Origin: Chamaea fasciata
Taxonomy: Eukaryota; Chordata; Aves; Passeriformes; Sylviidae
Length of the DNA: 64,000 nucleotides
Direction of reading: 5' to 3'
Assembly: GCA_029207755.1 (NCBI GenBank)
Contig: JARCOQ010000003.1
Coordinates: 95,806,646 to 95,870,645 of the forward strand
The stretch's first letter is position 1; the number at the start of each line of letters is the position of its first letter. The notes beneath the pieces were generated by a model. It saw only the letters and a program-made list of their open reading frames with translations, had not been told where the DNA came from and searched no databases. Shown here piece by piece: positions 38,104 through 51,828 of this stretch. A program made the translations under genes and the position numbers.

Positions 38104-41100
38104 GAATTTCAAAAGGTCTCCCATCAGGGTGCAATGTATTTTACTGCCTGCACTATCAAAACTGATTAAATCTATCATAATATGTATTTATCAATGGAAT
38201 AGATTGTTCAGAAATTATGAAAGGGTCAACTCATTCATCTGATTCAGTTTCTTTTACAGTCAATGAAAAGATATCATGAAAGATGACTCAGGAACTGCAG
38301 CAAAAACTAATATAAGAGAAAAATCTTACTCCAGACTGCAAACTGGATGGAGTCCATCAAAGCAGAGCCAGAATTTTCACAAAAATATTGTTTCCCAGGT
38401 TAGCTTTTTTTTTTTTTTAACCTCAGGTAGGTTTAATTTTTCAGTTGTTACTAGTAAATCTATGAAAACCAACATGTTTGAAAATATAAAGTGGCTTCTG
38501 TGGAGTAGTCATAAACATTCTGGAAAATCTGTTACACTCATGTTCTGGCCATTACATTTCCTTTCTAGAATGGGTTTTAGAATAACTCACTGGGGCATAG
38601 GGCTGCTGTGTTGGAGAGGAGGATTACAGCAAACAACCATCCCACAGTTCAAGGCTTTTATAAGTATTTGGATTTTCTGCATCTCAGGTAGCTTCTGAAT
38701 GCATTTTGAAATGTTGTTAAATGCTTCTCTGACCACTCACAAGTCAAGCAAAATAATCCTTGTTCATTTTCACAGGGAAAAAAAAAATATGAAACTAGAT
38801 TTGGTAAAAAAATCAAATTGAAAATTAAGACCCTTATGTTTGAGGAAACAACTCAAAATAGAAACTTGTAATTGGAGGTAGCAAATTCTCTCACCCAAAT
38901 TACACATTTTCTTGTCCAAATGGCATGTTCATTTGCAAATTTTAAACAGTATCCAAGCCTTTTACTGGTTGTATGTTAGTCCCCTACTCAGGGTTGAACT
39001 TACTCAGCTGTGGAACATGTCTTCAGTCAAATCAGTGCCACTGATTGCTAACAAGGAAATGTGCTCAACCCTAAGCAAAGCCCACCCAATGCAGAATTTA
39101 CCTGCACCTGCAGCTGGCTATACCCATACAGGGTAAAACCCTACTATCTTTACCTGGACTATAGCAACTTATGTGGAAGTTACACCAGAACGCGGACGGC
39201 AAGAGCTCTCCTAAGATGAGACACTGGCTTGGTTTAGTTTTAATTGATTTCAGCCAGTGAGGTATTGTGTTAATAAAAATGAAAAAACTATTTAAAAAAA
39301 AAAGAAATCTAGCCTTTGCTTTTTACCTCCAAGCCCAACAAAAAGATAGTCAAATACTTTATGTTTTCTTTTTAAAGTATGTTTTCAGTTTCAGGCCAGC
39401 CAGTTTTTATAAGTGCTTAAAGGTATATGGACATGCTTCCTATGTTTGCTCAAAAACCTGGAAAAAACCAGCAAGTTCACGCAATTTAAATGTGTGCCTT
39501 TAAATAAAGAAAAACTGCAGGTTTCTTTTTGGAGGTGGATTTGCTCTTTAATAACTGTCAGGTAAAATCTGACTTAAAACCAAATGCAACTGATTTTTAA
39601 TTACCATAACCTCAGAAAATCTATTTTTCTTTGTGTCCAACCCCAGCAGCACAGTGAAAGTTCCCACTCCAACCTGACAGACAGGCCATCACAAAGCCCA
39701 GATGCCAAGCTGCTGAAAATTGTCACCCAACAGCAGCATCTGGCCCCTTAGTGGGCTCTACAGGCAGTGAAGCTGACAATTCTGGAATTGCCCATGGGTC
39801 TATCACGTAGTTAGGCTGCTAGCTGAGTTGACTTATTCTACTCAGTGCCATTTTTCTTTGACTTACCTTTGATCCTGAGATATTTGCATATCATTATCTG
39901 CCTGAGAAAAAGTTCCTCTGTAAATCTCTTATGAGCCCTGTGTGTTTGTGCTTTCTTAAAGTATGAGGTGATACCACACAAAGAGAGAGTCATGATATGC
40001 ATTACTTGAGACGTTGGCACGAGATAACCTCTCCCACCACTTACATAACACACCCAGCATTGGTACAAACTGATACATGATACTCTGGGAAACCACGCAA
40101 GATCTAAAAGCAGCCCGATAAATGACACAAGGCAGAACTGCAGGTACCTTTCAATCTGCATAGTAATGTGTCAGTCTCCCAAGATGGCTGACTTTACTCT
40201 TCCTTTCCATCCTGATTACCACAGTCATTAGCAGAGCTCTACCGCACAGCCAAATCCCAGAGTCAGAGAGGTGACACTCCAGGAGGCTGGAAGGAGGGAA
40301 TGAAAGCAAAGAACAGGAAGGCTACAAGCTAGCCAGCAGAGTAGGAACAGGGACTGGGGCAAAAATAGAAGAGACCAAATGCTGGTGAAATAAGTTCAAG
40401 GAGCATTATTGACAAGCCCAGCTTACAGGAATTCATCTAGCCTCCAAAAACCATTCACTCCCAAGTAGGGGGCTGCATCTATCACCTTTAAGAAAGCAGT
40501 GACCCTCTTCTTCCTTAAATATGTCTGTTCCCAAGTTTCAGATGATAGCAGCTCTATAGTAATTTTTACTGTGAAGTTTCCTTTCATTTTTTAATGCCAG
40601 AAGATGCAACATAAGTCAGAAAATCAATTCTAATTCTTCTTAAATATGGAATTAATTACCCCTAAAAAAACCAAGGTTTTTTTTTTTATTATTTTTAAAC
40701 TCTTTAGGCAAATAAAAGATTATAGGATACATTACAAATTCTAGAACATGTTAAAAATGAGATCTTTCCCAGATTCTCCTGTTCAGCAGCACTGAAGCTG
40801 GCCCCAGGACAGACCCAACAAAACCATAATCAGTTTAACTAAATCTGATGGCTATTCACAAATCATCAAGTGCCTCCCTTCTGATAACTCAAAAGCAAAT
40901 GTTGGGCTCACTGACCTTTGCCCACACGGAGATAATGATACACTACACCTGTATCAGAATAAATCCTGTTGTGTAAATAAATCTGTGTAAATACACAGAT
41001 TTCCATTGCAAGACAGAACACAAACTGGTAATTGCAGGGTTCACCTTGTAGAAGCTGACAAAACCTTGATTGAACACCTACTGCAGCATTTTCAGACACT

Positions 41101-41235
41101 ACACTACCTCTTCTGCCATGAGTTCAAGCCAAAGGAAAGCAGGAGCCTGTTGTTCCTGGGGCCCTTACAAGCTTTGCCTCATGTCATAGCCTGATGGGGA
41201 TACTGAAAGGTAGTACAAAGCAAAAATTCGTGCTT

Positions 41236-41283
41236 GTACATTTGGTGTGGAATAACAGTGTACATATGGTATGGAATAACAGT
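41236..41283. repeat. 24-bp tandem duplication
   Basis: gtacatttggtgtggaataa at 41236 and gtacatatggtatggaataa at 41260 are adjacent 24-base units with two mismatches. A simple local duplication. Confidence 0.9.
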
Positions 41284-42107
41284 GACTGACCTGCTTCCTT
41301 ATTTGGACTAAGTATTAATTGTTCTGAAAAATGTGGGCCAGATCAGAACAAAGATTAGAACAAAGGTAGAGATGGTTATAATCACTTTCAAGTAATCCTC
41401 AAATTTGCTTTGCCTTTCTTGGAAAACCAAGGAGAGCAAGATTCCAAATTAGAATGCCTTAAGGTTTGATTTGGCATACATTGCTACATTTTCAAAAGAG
41501 CAGATCAATAAACATGTGAAGTTCACATTCATAAAGTCTGAAAATCTGTCCTTATCTTTGTGCTATCATTTTTTTTCTGTCATGAAGGAAAATATGGCAC
41601 CACCTCAGTGATGAAACTATTACACTTCAAGGTTAGTGAGCAGCAAGTTACAGCTAGAAAATTTTACACAAGTGAAAAAAATTACAAAATGCAACAGATT
41701 CCAGAGTTATATCATGTAATAGGATTTCTCATCACGAACTGTCAGGGTCTGAAAGTACAGTATTGAAATCACTGCTAAAAAGCCAATCAAAAAATACTTG
41801 AGAAGTTTTACAAGTATGTGATGCTTTTTTCAGTGGTGTTGAGTCAAAATACATTGATTAAAATCTCAAATCTATCAAATCTACTACATCATCAAATGAA
41901 ATGCCTTTTGACCTCTTTCTTCACCCTATCCTAGCTTTTTCCGAAGCTAACTACAAAATGTTTTATTCCTTTTCTGTAGCTGCTTTTCCCCTTCCTCCTA
42001 AGCTCTCTTGCTCCTCTCTCCCACCAAATTCTCATGTCACCTCTTGACCAGCTCTGTCACTGCAGTTTTGCTCCCAGAGCAAGTTCCCCTTACCAGCAAC
42101 TTGCTCC

Positions 42108-42150
42108 TTTGTTTGGTTTGTTTTTGGGTTTTTGTTTTGGTTTTTTTTTT
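42108..42150 (+). repeat. T/G-rich tract
   Basis: tttgtttggtttgtttttgg followed by T-runs with only G interruptions. Same class as 484-575. Confidence 0.7.
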
Positions 42151-44376
42151 CCCTCTTTCCTGTTTGATCCTAGTCATACTGGCTGGAAAAAATGAGATAT
42201 GGCAGTCAACACCCTTTCACACATCCTTATCCAAAAGCCTTTAAAAGACATAATTTCTAAGGAATTCCACCTGTGAATAACAAAACTTCCATCCAAAATT
42301 TATGGCCCACCGCTTCCAGTGCCTTGTACACTTTTCATAACAGGGGCTTTCCTATGCCCAACTACAATATATATCCTTCTGGTGTAAAGCTGAGCTGAAA
42401 CAGTTCTGCTGTGGGCAGATAGGAAGATTAATCAAGTTCTTTAGAGACAGAATAATTACTCTATTTGTACTGCATTCGAATTTGTGATGCAAATAGATAC
42501 TGTATATCCTCAGAGCCTGGGAAAGCACCTGAATCACGCCTGGAAGCTCTGGTTTCCACACATGTATTATTAGGAAATAAACAAACATAACTCCACAGAC
42601 AAAAGTCTCACTTTTAAGGCACTTACAGTCTTAGGCTCATGACAGAGGCAGTTACCCTATCCTAATTTGGGCTAATTCTCTCCAAAATCCTTTCAGAAGA
42701 GAGATCTCTACGTAAAATGAACAAAAATAGCAAATAATCCCATACTGGCCGATTCATACACCTTTGACTTCCTTGGGCTCAGACCTTTGACAGAGCAAGA
42801 CACAGAAATGCTGAATGCCAAATGCAAGCATCCCTCCTTCTGCAACACACAGCCACTCCTGCCTGTGCTTTACATTGCTAAAGGTAGTTGCTCATTTTAA
42901 TGAGTGTTTCTTCTTTGCTTCCTTGGAGTAAATCTCAGAGTAAGCAGAACAAACCCCAGACTTACACAAACAGCTCCTGCAAAAAGTTAAGACACCTGTT
43001 TGTATATTCTCATTAAAGTAAAAACTATCTCAGCATTATCTCCAAAGAGATGGAGAGTTTAAGAAAGATTATAGAAGCTAGAAAATTAATGATGAAAATT
43101 TTTCTCTGGCAAGAGTTCCCTTTAAAAGCTTTAAAATCTTGCCATATTTTGTCTCTGGACTTGGAGATCTATGTGCTCACTCCTCTAAATACTGGTACTG
43201 TTGAAGGTAAGGAGCAATCAATAACAAACATATCCTAGACTGACCACAAGTTGCAATGGAAACATAAAGAACATCAGTCACAGTAGTTTGAGAGAAACAG
43301 TAATGCAATGATTTCAACAGTCTGAAATCTGAAAGCACTCTGTTTATAGTGAAGGATGTACTGTTATGAATTTAAACAATTTAAAATTTTTTCTTGTGTG
43401 CAGAACAATGAGATCTAACTCACTGAAGTTTTTTCATTGACCAACTCCTCATACCCTGAAAAAACACTACCTAAATAGATAATGCAAGAGCAGAAGTGGA
43501 ACAAAACTAAAACAAGTAATATATCATAAATTAACTACTATACTGTACTAGTGACAATTTTGCTTGTTCCGTGAGCAACACATTTTCAGCAAAGCTGTCA
43601 CACAACCTGTTTCTGGCAAAAGAAGGATCAGCATAAACAGATCCATACTTCCAAAGCTCTGTAACTCCATTAACACCTTGATTTTCACCTGCCATCAGGT
43701 ATTAAATATTTTATCTCCATCCATTGTAGGCAAAAAATCCTCTGTCATATAATTTTGAATGTCAATAGAGTAGGAGCAGTGAGAAGTCAATACCCTGTCC
43801 ACATGCATGCTTTCACAATTCTTTTGTTCAGCTATCACTATTTGGATGTCCGTATAGATATTACAAATAAATAGGACCTCAGAAGATTTTAAGAACGTCC
43901 TTCTATCAACATGAAGAGACAGAGCTCAAATAAAAAAGCTATGCAAGTAACAAACTAAGTGCACTGCCTCACACTGATTTTGTGTAATTTGACCTCATAG
44001 TGTGTATGCTTCTCTGATAATAAAATCCATGACCTCATTTCAACAACATAGGTCTCAGACACATACTGAGAGATTTTATTTTAGATATGAATAATATCAA
44101 AACACCACCTTTTCAAACTGCCACAGACACACTTCAGGCTTATATAAATGGTAAAAACAGTGGAAAACCCTACTCTACCTGACATTCCATGTAATCAAGA
44201 CTTTTAGCATAGTGGACAGCATCTTAATTTCGGGCAGACTGAAATAAGTCACTACACCGTAGTTTGCAAGTACATCCACACACAGTTGTCAGTTGAAAAT
44301 GCAGGGAACAACATCCTAGAATTTAAGTACTAGTGCTCAAATTTAACCATGATTTGCATTTTGTTTCCCAGACAAG

Positions 44377-44390
44377 CCACTAGAGGGTGA
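44377..44390 (+). promoter_or_regulatory. Weak CTCF-like motif
   Basis: ccactagagggtga matches 12 of 14 positions of a CTCF core consensus (CCASYAGRKGGCRS). It lacks the C after the GG, which is usually important. It sits at the edge of a modestly GC-richer segment (44370-44580). Chance matches of this quality are expected in 64 kb. Confidence 0.15.
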
Positions 44391-46929
44391 GACAATAGCA
44401 AAGTTGGCAAGATTTGAACAGGTCTGTCTCACGGCAGGCATTGCTGCATGAGCCCCGGCACAAGCAGGCAGGGCAGGCTGAGAAAACTAGCTCTGGTGGC
44501 AGCTCACCTGCACCTCATTTTGCCAGCTGCGACACAGACATCAGAGACCACCACATAAGCAGGAATAGGAGTCTGATGGCCACACAGCAGTGATTTTTCT
44601 TAATGTATTAGAGTTGAAGATTCACTGTAAATGAAGACATTATTTCATGGATTGGTAATAGATCTCTCTCCTTTAAGTCACCAAGCAGCTGAGCAGGTCA
44701 CTAATGTTTAAATTTTGTTTGCATTTGATGCTAACAGCGTACTCAAAGGCTTCCTACAAAGCAAATAGTTTGATGCTGTCTCTGCATCTGTTGCTGAAAA
44801 CCTCCATCATAAATAATCCTTAGCAACATTTCTGTTAGCTCTAAATTCACCATACACTTCTACAGTAGTCTAATTTCTAAAAAAAATACCCTGCTTTTTC
44901 ATCTCTGTAAAATCAAATTCTGACCTGGCAGAAGTGGGCACCATTTCACTGAAGTCCAAAATGGTATCAGAGTTGAACTGGGTCTTGTAGATTCAAAATC
45001 TATGATAGAAATACTTGATAAGGCCCTAGTATTCTGCGTGGAACCAGACTGCACCACTCCCAGCCATGGTTGTACCTAAAGAATCTACCATTTCTTTTAT
45101 CAAGTCTAGAAACTTGTACATATTAATTGATATAATTGTACCAATTGCATATAGATGTTGCAGTTCAAAGGGGACCACAGGAAAATTTTGCAGAAAGCAG
45201 AATAATCTCTGCATAGTTACACAGTGCTACAGACACGTTCTTGAAAGATCCATCCCTTTCAGAATGATTGTGAATTAACTGAAGCATTTCTCTTTGGGAT
45301 TGACCGCTTATCTCTGACTTTTCTTCTTTTCCATATCAACAACTGCAAGAAGAAAATTTATGTTAAGCCATCTTTCATTGTTATTTACATTGACACACAT
45401 ATTGGTATTTAGGAAACTGGGAAAGCAGCAACCTTTGTAGGCTGAGGTGGTATTGGACATAGAAAAGAAAACCTCACCAACTTCCCCTCTCACCCCCTCA
45501 CATCACAATTTGTTTTGTTGCACTTGTCCAACTAACAACAAAATTATGTTCTTTTATGGCTTTGCCAACACAGGAACTTTCACAGAAGTGATGGCACTTG
45601 GAAACAACCTTTTTAAGAAAGTTAGCAAATGTATTTTTTTTCATAGTATTTCCACTCTTTTCTGCTTGTTGGAGGTTCTGTGCAATCTCTTCTGAAACTG
45701 GTGAATTTCTTACAGATTTTAACATACATTTTTTAAAAGATACTACCTTTCCTTTATGCCTTTACACTACTTCAAACATCAGCAATTTCTTTAGTAATTC
45801 AATTCTTTTATTTTTCTGTATCCCTTTTTTTCACATGTGGTCTCTAACTTATAAAAACCCACATTCAAAATAGCGAGAAGAAAACTATTTCAAAGATGTT
45901 CCAGACAGAGGTGGTGGGAACAATTATCTATGATCTGTATGATTAGGAGACCAACTTGCATAGAGAAAGCAAGCTAAAAAGCAGGCTCTGAAACTGCATG
46001 ACAAAATGGTGGAACAAATTTCACTGTCACCAATGCAACAGTTTGCCACCCAGTAACAAATCTGCACTGGAGGTGAAGAATTCCTATCTGCACTTCCAGT
46101 GCTATTACCTGAGATGCACTTTTACTTACTCATATTTTATGAAAGAATGATGCATTTGAATGTCTAAATGCACTGAGAGGCATGGCAAAAGCTATGTGTG
46201 GCTCTTATTACCATGGAGGAGCACAGGAAAAGCAGCAGCAATGATTGATTTGAATCTTTATGAAACCACATGCATGTGTGTGCACACTCGTTTTTCAATG
46301 CTTTTCTGTCCTAATGCAATGAGGAAATGCTTTCCATGTATATAGGTAAGGCAGAAGGCAAAAGAAGAAGATACATTTTACATCCTAAAGTGATACTATA
46401 AACCTGCTAGGAAAATCCTACCCCGAACTTAGTTTTTTTGTTGTAGCCAGTAACAGTCAAGAAGCTCAAGAAAAGGAAGACATGCATGTATGTACTGGTG
46501 ATGCAATATAGGGGAAACTGACTTATTTTCTAAGTAAATAAATTTAAAAAAAAAAAAAAAAGTTTTCTGATGCCTAATGACTACAGCCTTGTTCTTTCGT
46601 ATGCAAGAGCCTATATTATGTTCACAAACAGAAACCTTAATTTGTATCTACACTTTGTAGAAAATGTGATGCTACATCAGCAGAGGATATAAGAGCCCCT
46701 GACATCTGTAAATCCCTTTTCCTAAAAGCAATTCATGTAATATTCTTGAGTAAGGATGTCCCCTAGCCCTCTAAGGATGAAAACTACTCTTTCAGTTAGG
46801 AGTCACACTTTTATTTATGCTGCTCTGTGTAACTGTAATTTCTTCCCCAGTTTATCTCCCAAGACAACTCCTGTAAATGATTCATTAAAAACATTACTTT
46901 TCTTCACTTTTAATTGATGCTTGCTGTAA

Positions 46930-47290
46930 CATATTATGAGCTGCTCTGCATGGAGGACACATGGCAGGTGCTCACAGCACTGTTTGGTAGCACACCATCA
47001 CAATATCTGGATGCGAGGCCACCTTCACAACGAAACTGCCAGGTTCCCTCCTTCGCTAGTGAGCTTTGCCAGAGATACAACCCCACACATCTTCTACAAA
47101 TGCCTTTGTAGAACTTGGGAAGGAATTAACAAATGTCTAAAAACTCTGCCTGTTTGGCAGTCAGCACAGGAGGCTCAGTGCAGGAGTTCCACAGTGAGGA
47201 GTCCTGCCATAATAGCACTGCCCAGCATCACCAGCTGATCCCGCTGTCAGCAAGAGCGTGCTGCAAGGGAAAAGGGGCTGCAATTAAAGC
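46930..47290. other. GC-richer segment, content unknown
   Basis: This part is visibly richer in G and C than its surroundings and has few simple repeats. Three short plus-strand frames overlap (46914-47111, 46936-47238, 47133-47429), but none shows a family motif and no convincing splice-site pair brackets them. It could be an old repeat, an untranslated exon or a conserved element. Confidence 0.25.
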
Positions 47291-49103
47291 AGAAGCACTG
47301 GGAATACAAGTATACATACAAACACCTACCTGCCAGAAATCTGAAGACCACAGACTTTCAAATACATTGCATATAAAATTAGACAATAGGGCAAAGGAAA
47401 TGACAAAAAAAGAGAAGCGTTTAATGTGAATTCCAGAGAAATTCAGGACATACCAATACTGAGCTTCGGTAGATATATATTCCTATGCTCTTCTATATTT
47501 ACTATTTAACCTGGTGGCAAATAAGTATATTCAAGATCAATTAACTAAAAATAATTTAAAGATTAAATCTAATCCCTAAACAATGTGATTGCAAGATCTT
47601 ATGAACACTCATTTTTAATAAATGGAAAAGACAGGAGCTTGACCCTGGAGTTTGCCAATATTTGTGGCAGAGATTTCATCTCCTGTCCTGGACTCTGCTC
47701 AAAGAAGACAAACAAAAACAACAGGAAGCCTAATTTCACTTTAGTTGACTGAAATTAAAAAGAGCAGCCAGTCTGTTTTGGCTTACATCAGAAAATACCT
47801 CTGTGCATAAATGGCTGTTTTGCTCTTTCACAAAGACTACCTCTGCCTCTGACCAAAGGTAAACCAATTCTCAAATTTTCCTACATATTTTCTTTACTAG
47901 GTGAGAGTCTAACATAAAGAAAGAGCAGCAGAAGTCATTCAAACTGCAGTAGAATCCCTACTCTACCAATAAACATTCTTCTTTATCTAGAGCCACTCTG
48001 CTTGCATTTTAATTCAGCTTGTGGAATGTCTTCTTACACACAGTCACCTCCTTCAGCTTCTTTGAATCCTATACCTCTAAAAAGGCACAGCAGACCACAT
48101 CTTCCTTGCATAACTGAATTATGTGGGGATCACTTAAAAACCAGGAGGCATAGAGAGGATGGAGAGTGCTACCACATCTGAGTGTTAATTGGTATGTGAT
48201 AAATGTGCAAAAGCAGACTTTCTGCAAACACCTGTCTGCAGCATCCAGCAGCTATTTAATTTCCTATTCAGTAAAACTACAGTAAGAGATTAAACACTAT
48301 CCCAAGCTGATCTAATATACATTTGGATTAAATTTGATCAAGAATTTTCCTATTTTCAGAGACACTTCACACAATTTATTTCCCAGGATACATTCCCTTT
48401 CTCTGCCATTTTTCATGTAGACTTTGCAGCCTTTATTTGCATGTCTCCTAATAAAGCAATGGATGTCTAAAAATCAGATATTCAGGCTAAAGTACTTTAA
48501 GGATAACACAGACTGCTACCTGTACTTCAGAAGCAAGGAAGGTCTTGAATATTTGTCTACTGATCTGACCTAAAACAAGATAGCTCTTCACACTAAGCTT
48601 GGCTCATTTATGTCCTCAGACTGTGCATGTAACAAAGATGGCTCTCTGGTGAACACCACAGGAAGAGGCATCTAAAACCTTTCTTTACAGAGACTGGAGA
48701 GAGATACTGACCATTATGGGGCTATATTAAGACAGAGGTCTAAAACTTTAGACAATTAGAATTAAATAAAAGCTTGAGTAAGAGTTGCAAAATATAGTTC
48801 CAAAAAAGTCACTTTGAGACAATTCACATATTAAAGGTTAAGGGGTAACAGTACGTTGCACAAAAAACTCACCCGACTTACAGCTAGCTCAGTACAGAAA
48901 TCAAGATACACTGAACATGACAACATTCAGTTGGAATCAAAGCCAGTGGCAAAACATTTTCACCACGGTATAAAAATACTCTAAAAGAACTTCTATAATA
49001 ATTCCCATAACTGGTCTGTGAATAACACATTGTACTTTTTTTTCCCTCTCTTCAGAGCAATTTGAAGAGAACAGTGAAGTGCTTTGGTCTACAAATCTAC
49101 ACA

Positions 49104-49530
49104 GACTGAAGACAGTGAAGCATCTGGAGCAAAATCTTATGAAAAGAGTCTGAGGGAGCAGGGATTGTTTAGCCTGGAGAAAAGGAGACTCGGGAGACAT
49201 CACTGGTCTCTACAACCACCTGAAAGGAGGTTGTATTGAAGTGTGGGCATGGTCTCTCATGTCTCAAGCAACAGGATTAGAGGAAATTACCTTAAATTGA
49301 GCCAGAGGAGGTTCAGATTAGATATATGAAAAAAAATTTCAGTGAAAGTGGAGTTAGAAATTGAAGTAAATTGCCCAAGGAAGTGGTGGAGTCACCATCT
49401 CTGAAAGTGTTCAAGAGGCATCTGGATATGGCACTTGGGGATATGGTTGATGGGTGATTATGGTGGTGCTGGGCTGACAGTTTGGCTGGATGATCTTGAT
49501 GATCTCTTAAAAATTTCATGATTCTTTGAA
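49104..49530 (+). mobile_element. CR1 LINE, ORF2 C-terminus and 3' UTR
   Basis: 'agtctgagggagcagggatt', 'ttagcctggagaaaaggaga', 'acctgaaaggaggttgt' and 'aagtggtggagtcaccatct' follow CR1 ORF2 C-terminal order, and the copy ends at 'ggatgatcttgatgatctct' and 'catgattctttga'. Indels and stops break the frame. The 3' tail repeat is decayed, so it is moderately old. Confidence 0.92.
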
Positions 49531-49840
49531 AAGTTAAATGGCCAATTTAAAGTATTAACATTTCTTGTAGCTGCTTTCAGCTTCACCTTCAAACTGCCAT
49601 AAATCTGAATTGTGCCAAGGGTACACAAAATGCCTCTCTTTTTTCCTGTTTCTAGTTGGGTGTATGTTTGCAGTTTCTTTACAACCTTGGGTCTCAGTTC
49701 TCATTTTGAAAATATAGGCACTCCCTGCTTTGTACCTTGCCAACTTGGCTAGGATCCATTTTAGAGTCTGCATGGTGACTGAATAAATGAGACATATATA
49801 AAACTGTGCCTGCTTGTATGTAAAAAAGCTACATTAAGGT

Positions 49841-49861
49841 AGAAAGAAAGAAAAGAAAGAA
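49841..49861. repeat. (AAAG)n microsatellite
   Basis: agaaagaaagaaaagaaaga: about five imperfect aaag units. Confidence 0.85.
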
Positions 49862-50264
49862 CAGGTTTTTACTTCCTTTAAGAGACAAAGTAACAGGTAA
49901 ATAGAGTTCAACATCTTGCTCACACATGCACACTCAGTATGCTAATAAACCAGCAAAGTTTTATCTCTTTTTACATTCAAAATCATTCTTTTTAAGAGGG
50001 GATTCAAAACAAATGCCAGGTTTCCGTATGCCTGAGTTTTGCAGTTAGACACTATTCTACTACTTCATTAGAGTAAAGAAATCCTTTTTAAAAACTCGAT
50101 TAATAGTGTAATTGGTCTAATTTTTGCATGTGCTTATACATTTGTTACCACATAAGAAGAATCATTGATTTTCCAGTTCTCTCTGTGAGGCAATAGGAAA
50201 GCACAAAGCTGCCCTTGCCACTTGTTTGGGAACAAGAACTATCACATGCACTGCTTTTCCCCTA

Positions 50265-50403
50265 GAATCAGAATCACAGAATATTCTGTGTCAGAAGGGA
50301 CCCACAAGGATCATCGAGTCCAACTCTTAAGTGAATGGCCCATAAGGGGATGAAACCCACAACCTTGGGGTTATTAGCACCATGCTCTGACCAACTGAGC
50401 TCA
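50265..50403 (-). mobile_element. TguSINE1-like SINE with tRNA-Ile head
   Basis: Read on the minus strand, the element opens with an A box (agctcagttgg), then agagcatggtgctaataac with the AAT anticodon of tRNA-Ile at 50373-50375. Next come an altered B box (ggtttcatccc instead of ggttcgatccc) and tatgggcca, matching the tRNA 3' part. After a short linker (ttcacttaagag), the tail is CR1-like: ttggactcgatgatccttgt, gggtcccttctgaca, and an attctgtg-type end. This head-plus-tail design is TguSINE1, thought to be mobilised by CR1 enzymes. About eight bases of the tRNA 5' end are missing. Transcription would need pol III, and the mutated B box makes current activity unlikely. Confidence 0.9.
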
Positions 50404-51147
50404 TCTCAGAGGCAACATGCTACCATTCTTTTACTGTCTTCTGCATAGCTTGTCAACAGCAGGGTCCATCTACTTTACTGTATTAATCTGCTTCTTCACG
50501 TTTGATTGCTACTTTTAGCTATGAACTAAACAAGCACAGCTTCAAAGCTTTCACAGAAACAAATAACACAACAGAAATTTTAAGTTGCAAGATAGCATAA
50601 AATATCCAGTACTCAAATCAACCCCAAATTTCTCAGGGCTAAGACTGCAAACTAACATTCCTATGGACTACGGTAGTTTCCAAAATCTACAGCAAAATGA
50701 CACAAAGTTACCATGTTATTTTAAAAATACAATCAAATCCTGCACCCATGAAAAGCTGTCATTGAAGTAGCTGTATCTATCATTACTAACTCTGCTAATT
50801 TTTAGCATTAGTCAGAAAAAAACCCCACATTTATTTCTGAAAAATAAATGGGAAGATTATACACCTTGATGGAGCTTCATTTAATAGAGCCCTTTGGGTC
50901 TACAGACAGAGAATAATTTGTACAAGTCTCACCTTTCTACTGTAAATCACGATTGGGAGGTAGCAGGCAAGTAGCACAGTATTTCTGGTAGCCTGGTGAG
51001 ATGCAGTGGTGAACGGGGAAACAGACTGCCCTGCAGTGACATGCATATTCACACAGTAGAAAGCAGCAGTACACATCCAAGCAGGCCTCTTGTGGCATGC
51101 TTTAATTCAAATTATTATCCCAGCTTGCAGAATTATTTAAGGGATTC

Positions 51148-51171
51148 AAAAACAAAGAAACAAACAAAAAA
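51148..51171 (-). repeat. Short A/C-rich tract
   Basis: aaaaacaaagaaacaaacaa followed by A. It lies about 50 bases upstream of a CR1 copy. Confidence 0.55.
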
Positions 51172-51220
51172 GTAGAAGTTTGGTTCGAAACACAAAATTG
51201 CATTAGTCTGTCCTCATCAA

Positions 51221-51828
51221 CTGGGCCACATCAAATGCAGCAGTATCAGCAGGTCAAGGGAGGTGATTCTCCTGCTCTAGTCTGCTCTTGTGAGAACCCA
51301 TCTGGAGTGCTGCATCCAGTTCTGTTGCTCCCAAAATAAGAAAGACATCAAACTGTTGGAGAGAATTCAGAGCAGGGGCACAAAGTTGGTAAGAGAACTG
51401 GAGTTCCTCCTCCATGAAGACAGACGGAGAAAGGTGGGGCTGTTCAGCTTGGAAAAGAGAAGGCTGAACAGCCTTCATAGGACACCCCATAGGAACCTTC
51501 CAGTATCTGAAGGCGGCCTACAGGGAAGCCAGAGAGGGATTCTTCATCAGGAACTGTAGTGATAGGACAAGGAGTAATGGGTACAAACTGAAAGGGGAGA
51601 AATTTAGGATAGATATATAGAAGAAATAATCTGCTTAGAGGATGTTGAGGCACTGCCACAGGTTGCCCAGGGAAGCTGTGGATGCCCCATCCCAGGAAGT
51701 GTTCAAGGCCAGGTTGGATGGGGCATTGAGCAACCTAGTCTGGTGGAAGGTGTCTCTGCTCATGAAAGGGGGTTTGGAACTAGATGATCTTTCAACCTTT
51801 CAACCCTAAGCACTCTATGATTCTATGA
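51221..51828 (+). mobile_element. CR1 LINE fragment with near-complete 3' end
   Basis: It starts near 'ctgggccacatcaaatgcag' and 'ggtcaagggaggtgattct', includes 'tggagtgctgcatccagttc', 'ggagaaaggtggggctgttc', 'gttgcccagggaagctgtgg' and 'ttcaaggccaggttggatgg', and ends with 'ctatgattctatga'. This wording is typical of the older pan-avian CR1-B/C/D/F groups, unlike the copies at 35271 and 54862. The ORF2 frame is interrupted (open only 51290-51559). Confidence 0.95.

Larger units (their letters stand above)
37893..49103. other. Unique noncoding DNA, 11.2 kb
   Basis: No exon or dated repeat family recognised over the longest repeat-poor stretch of the window. It holds an ATT-type microsatellite, a T14 run (38405-38418), a 24-bp tandem pair (41236-41283), a T/G tract (42108-42150), a weak CTCF-like site (44377-44390), an A16 run (46546-46561) and a GC-richer segment (46930-47290). 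The 140-codon frame at 38276-38698 runs through the T14 and has no motif. Confidence 0.5.

Noticed and set aside
38276..38698. 140-codon plus-strand open frame
   Set aside because: It crosses a T14 run (a phenylalanine stretch) and has no motif; likely chance.
44377..44390. A strong CTCF insulator site
   Set aside because: A key C in the core is T and the match is 12 of 14. Kept only as a low-confidence site.
50330..50403. tRNA-Ile gene
   Set aside because: The acceptor stem 5' strand is missing, the B box is mutated, and the sequence continues into a CR1-like tail. It is a SINE head.
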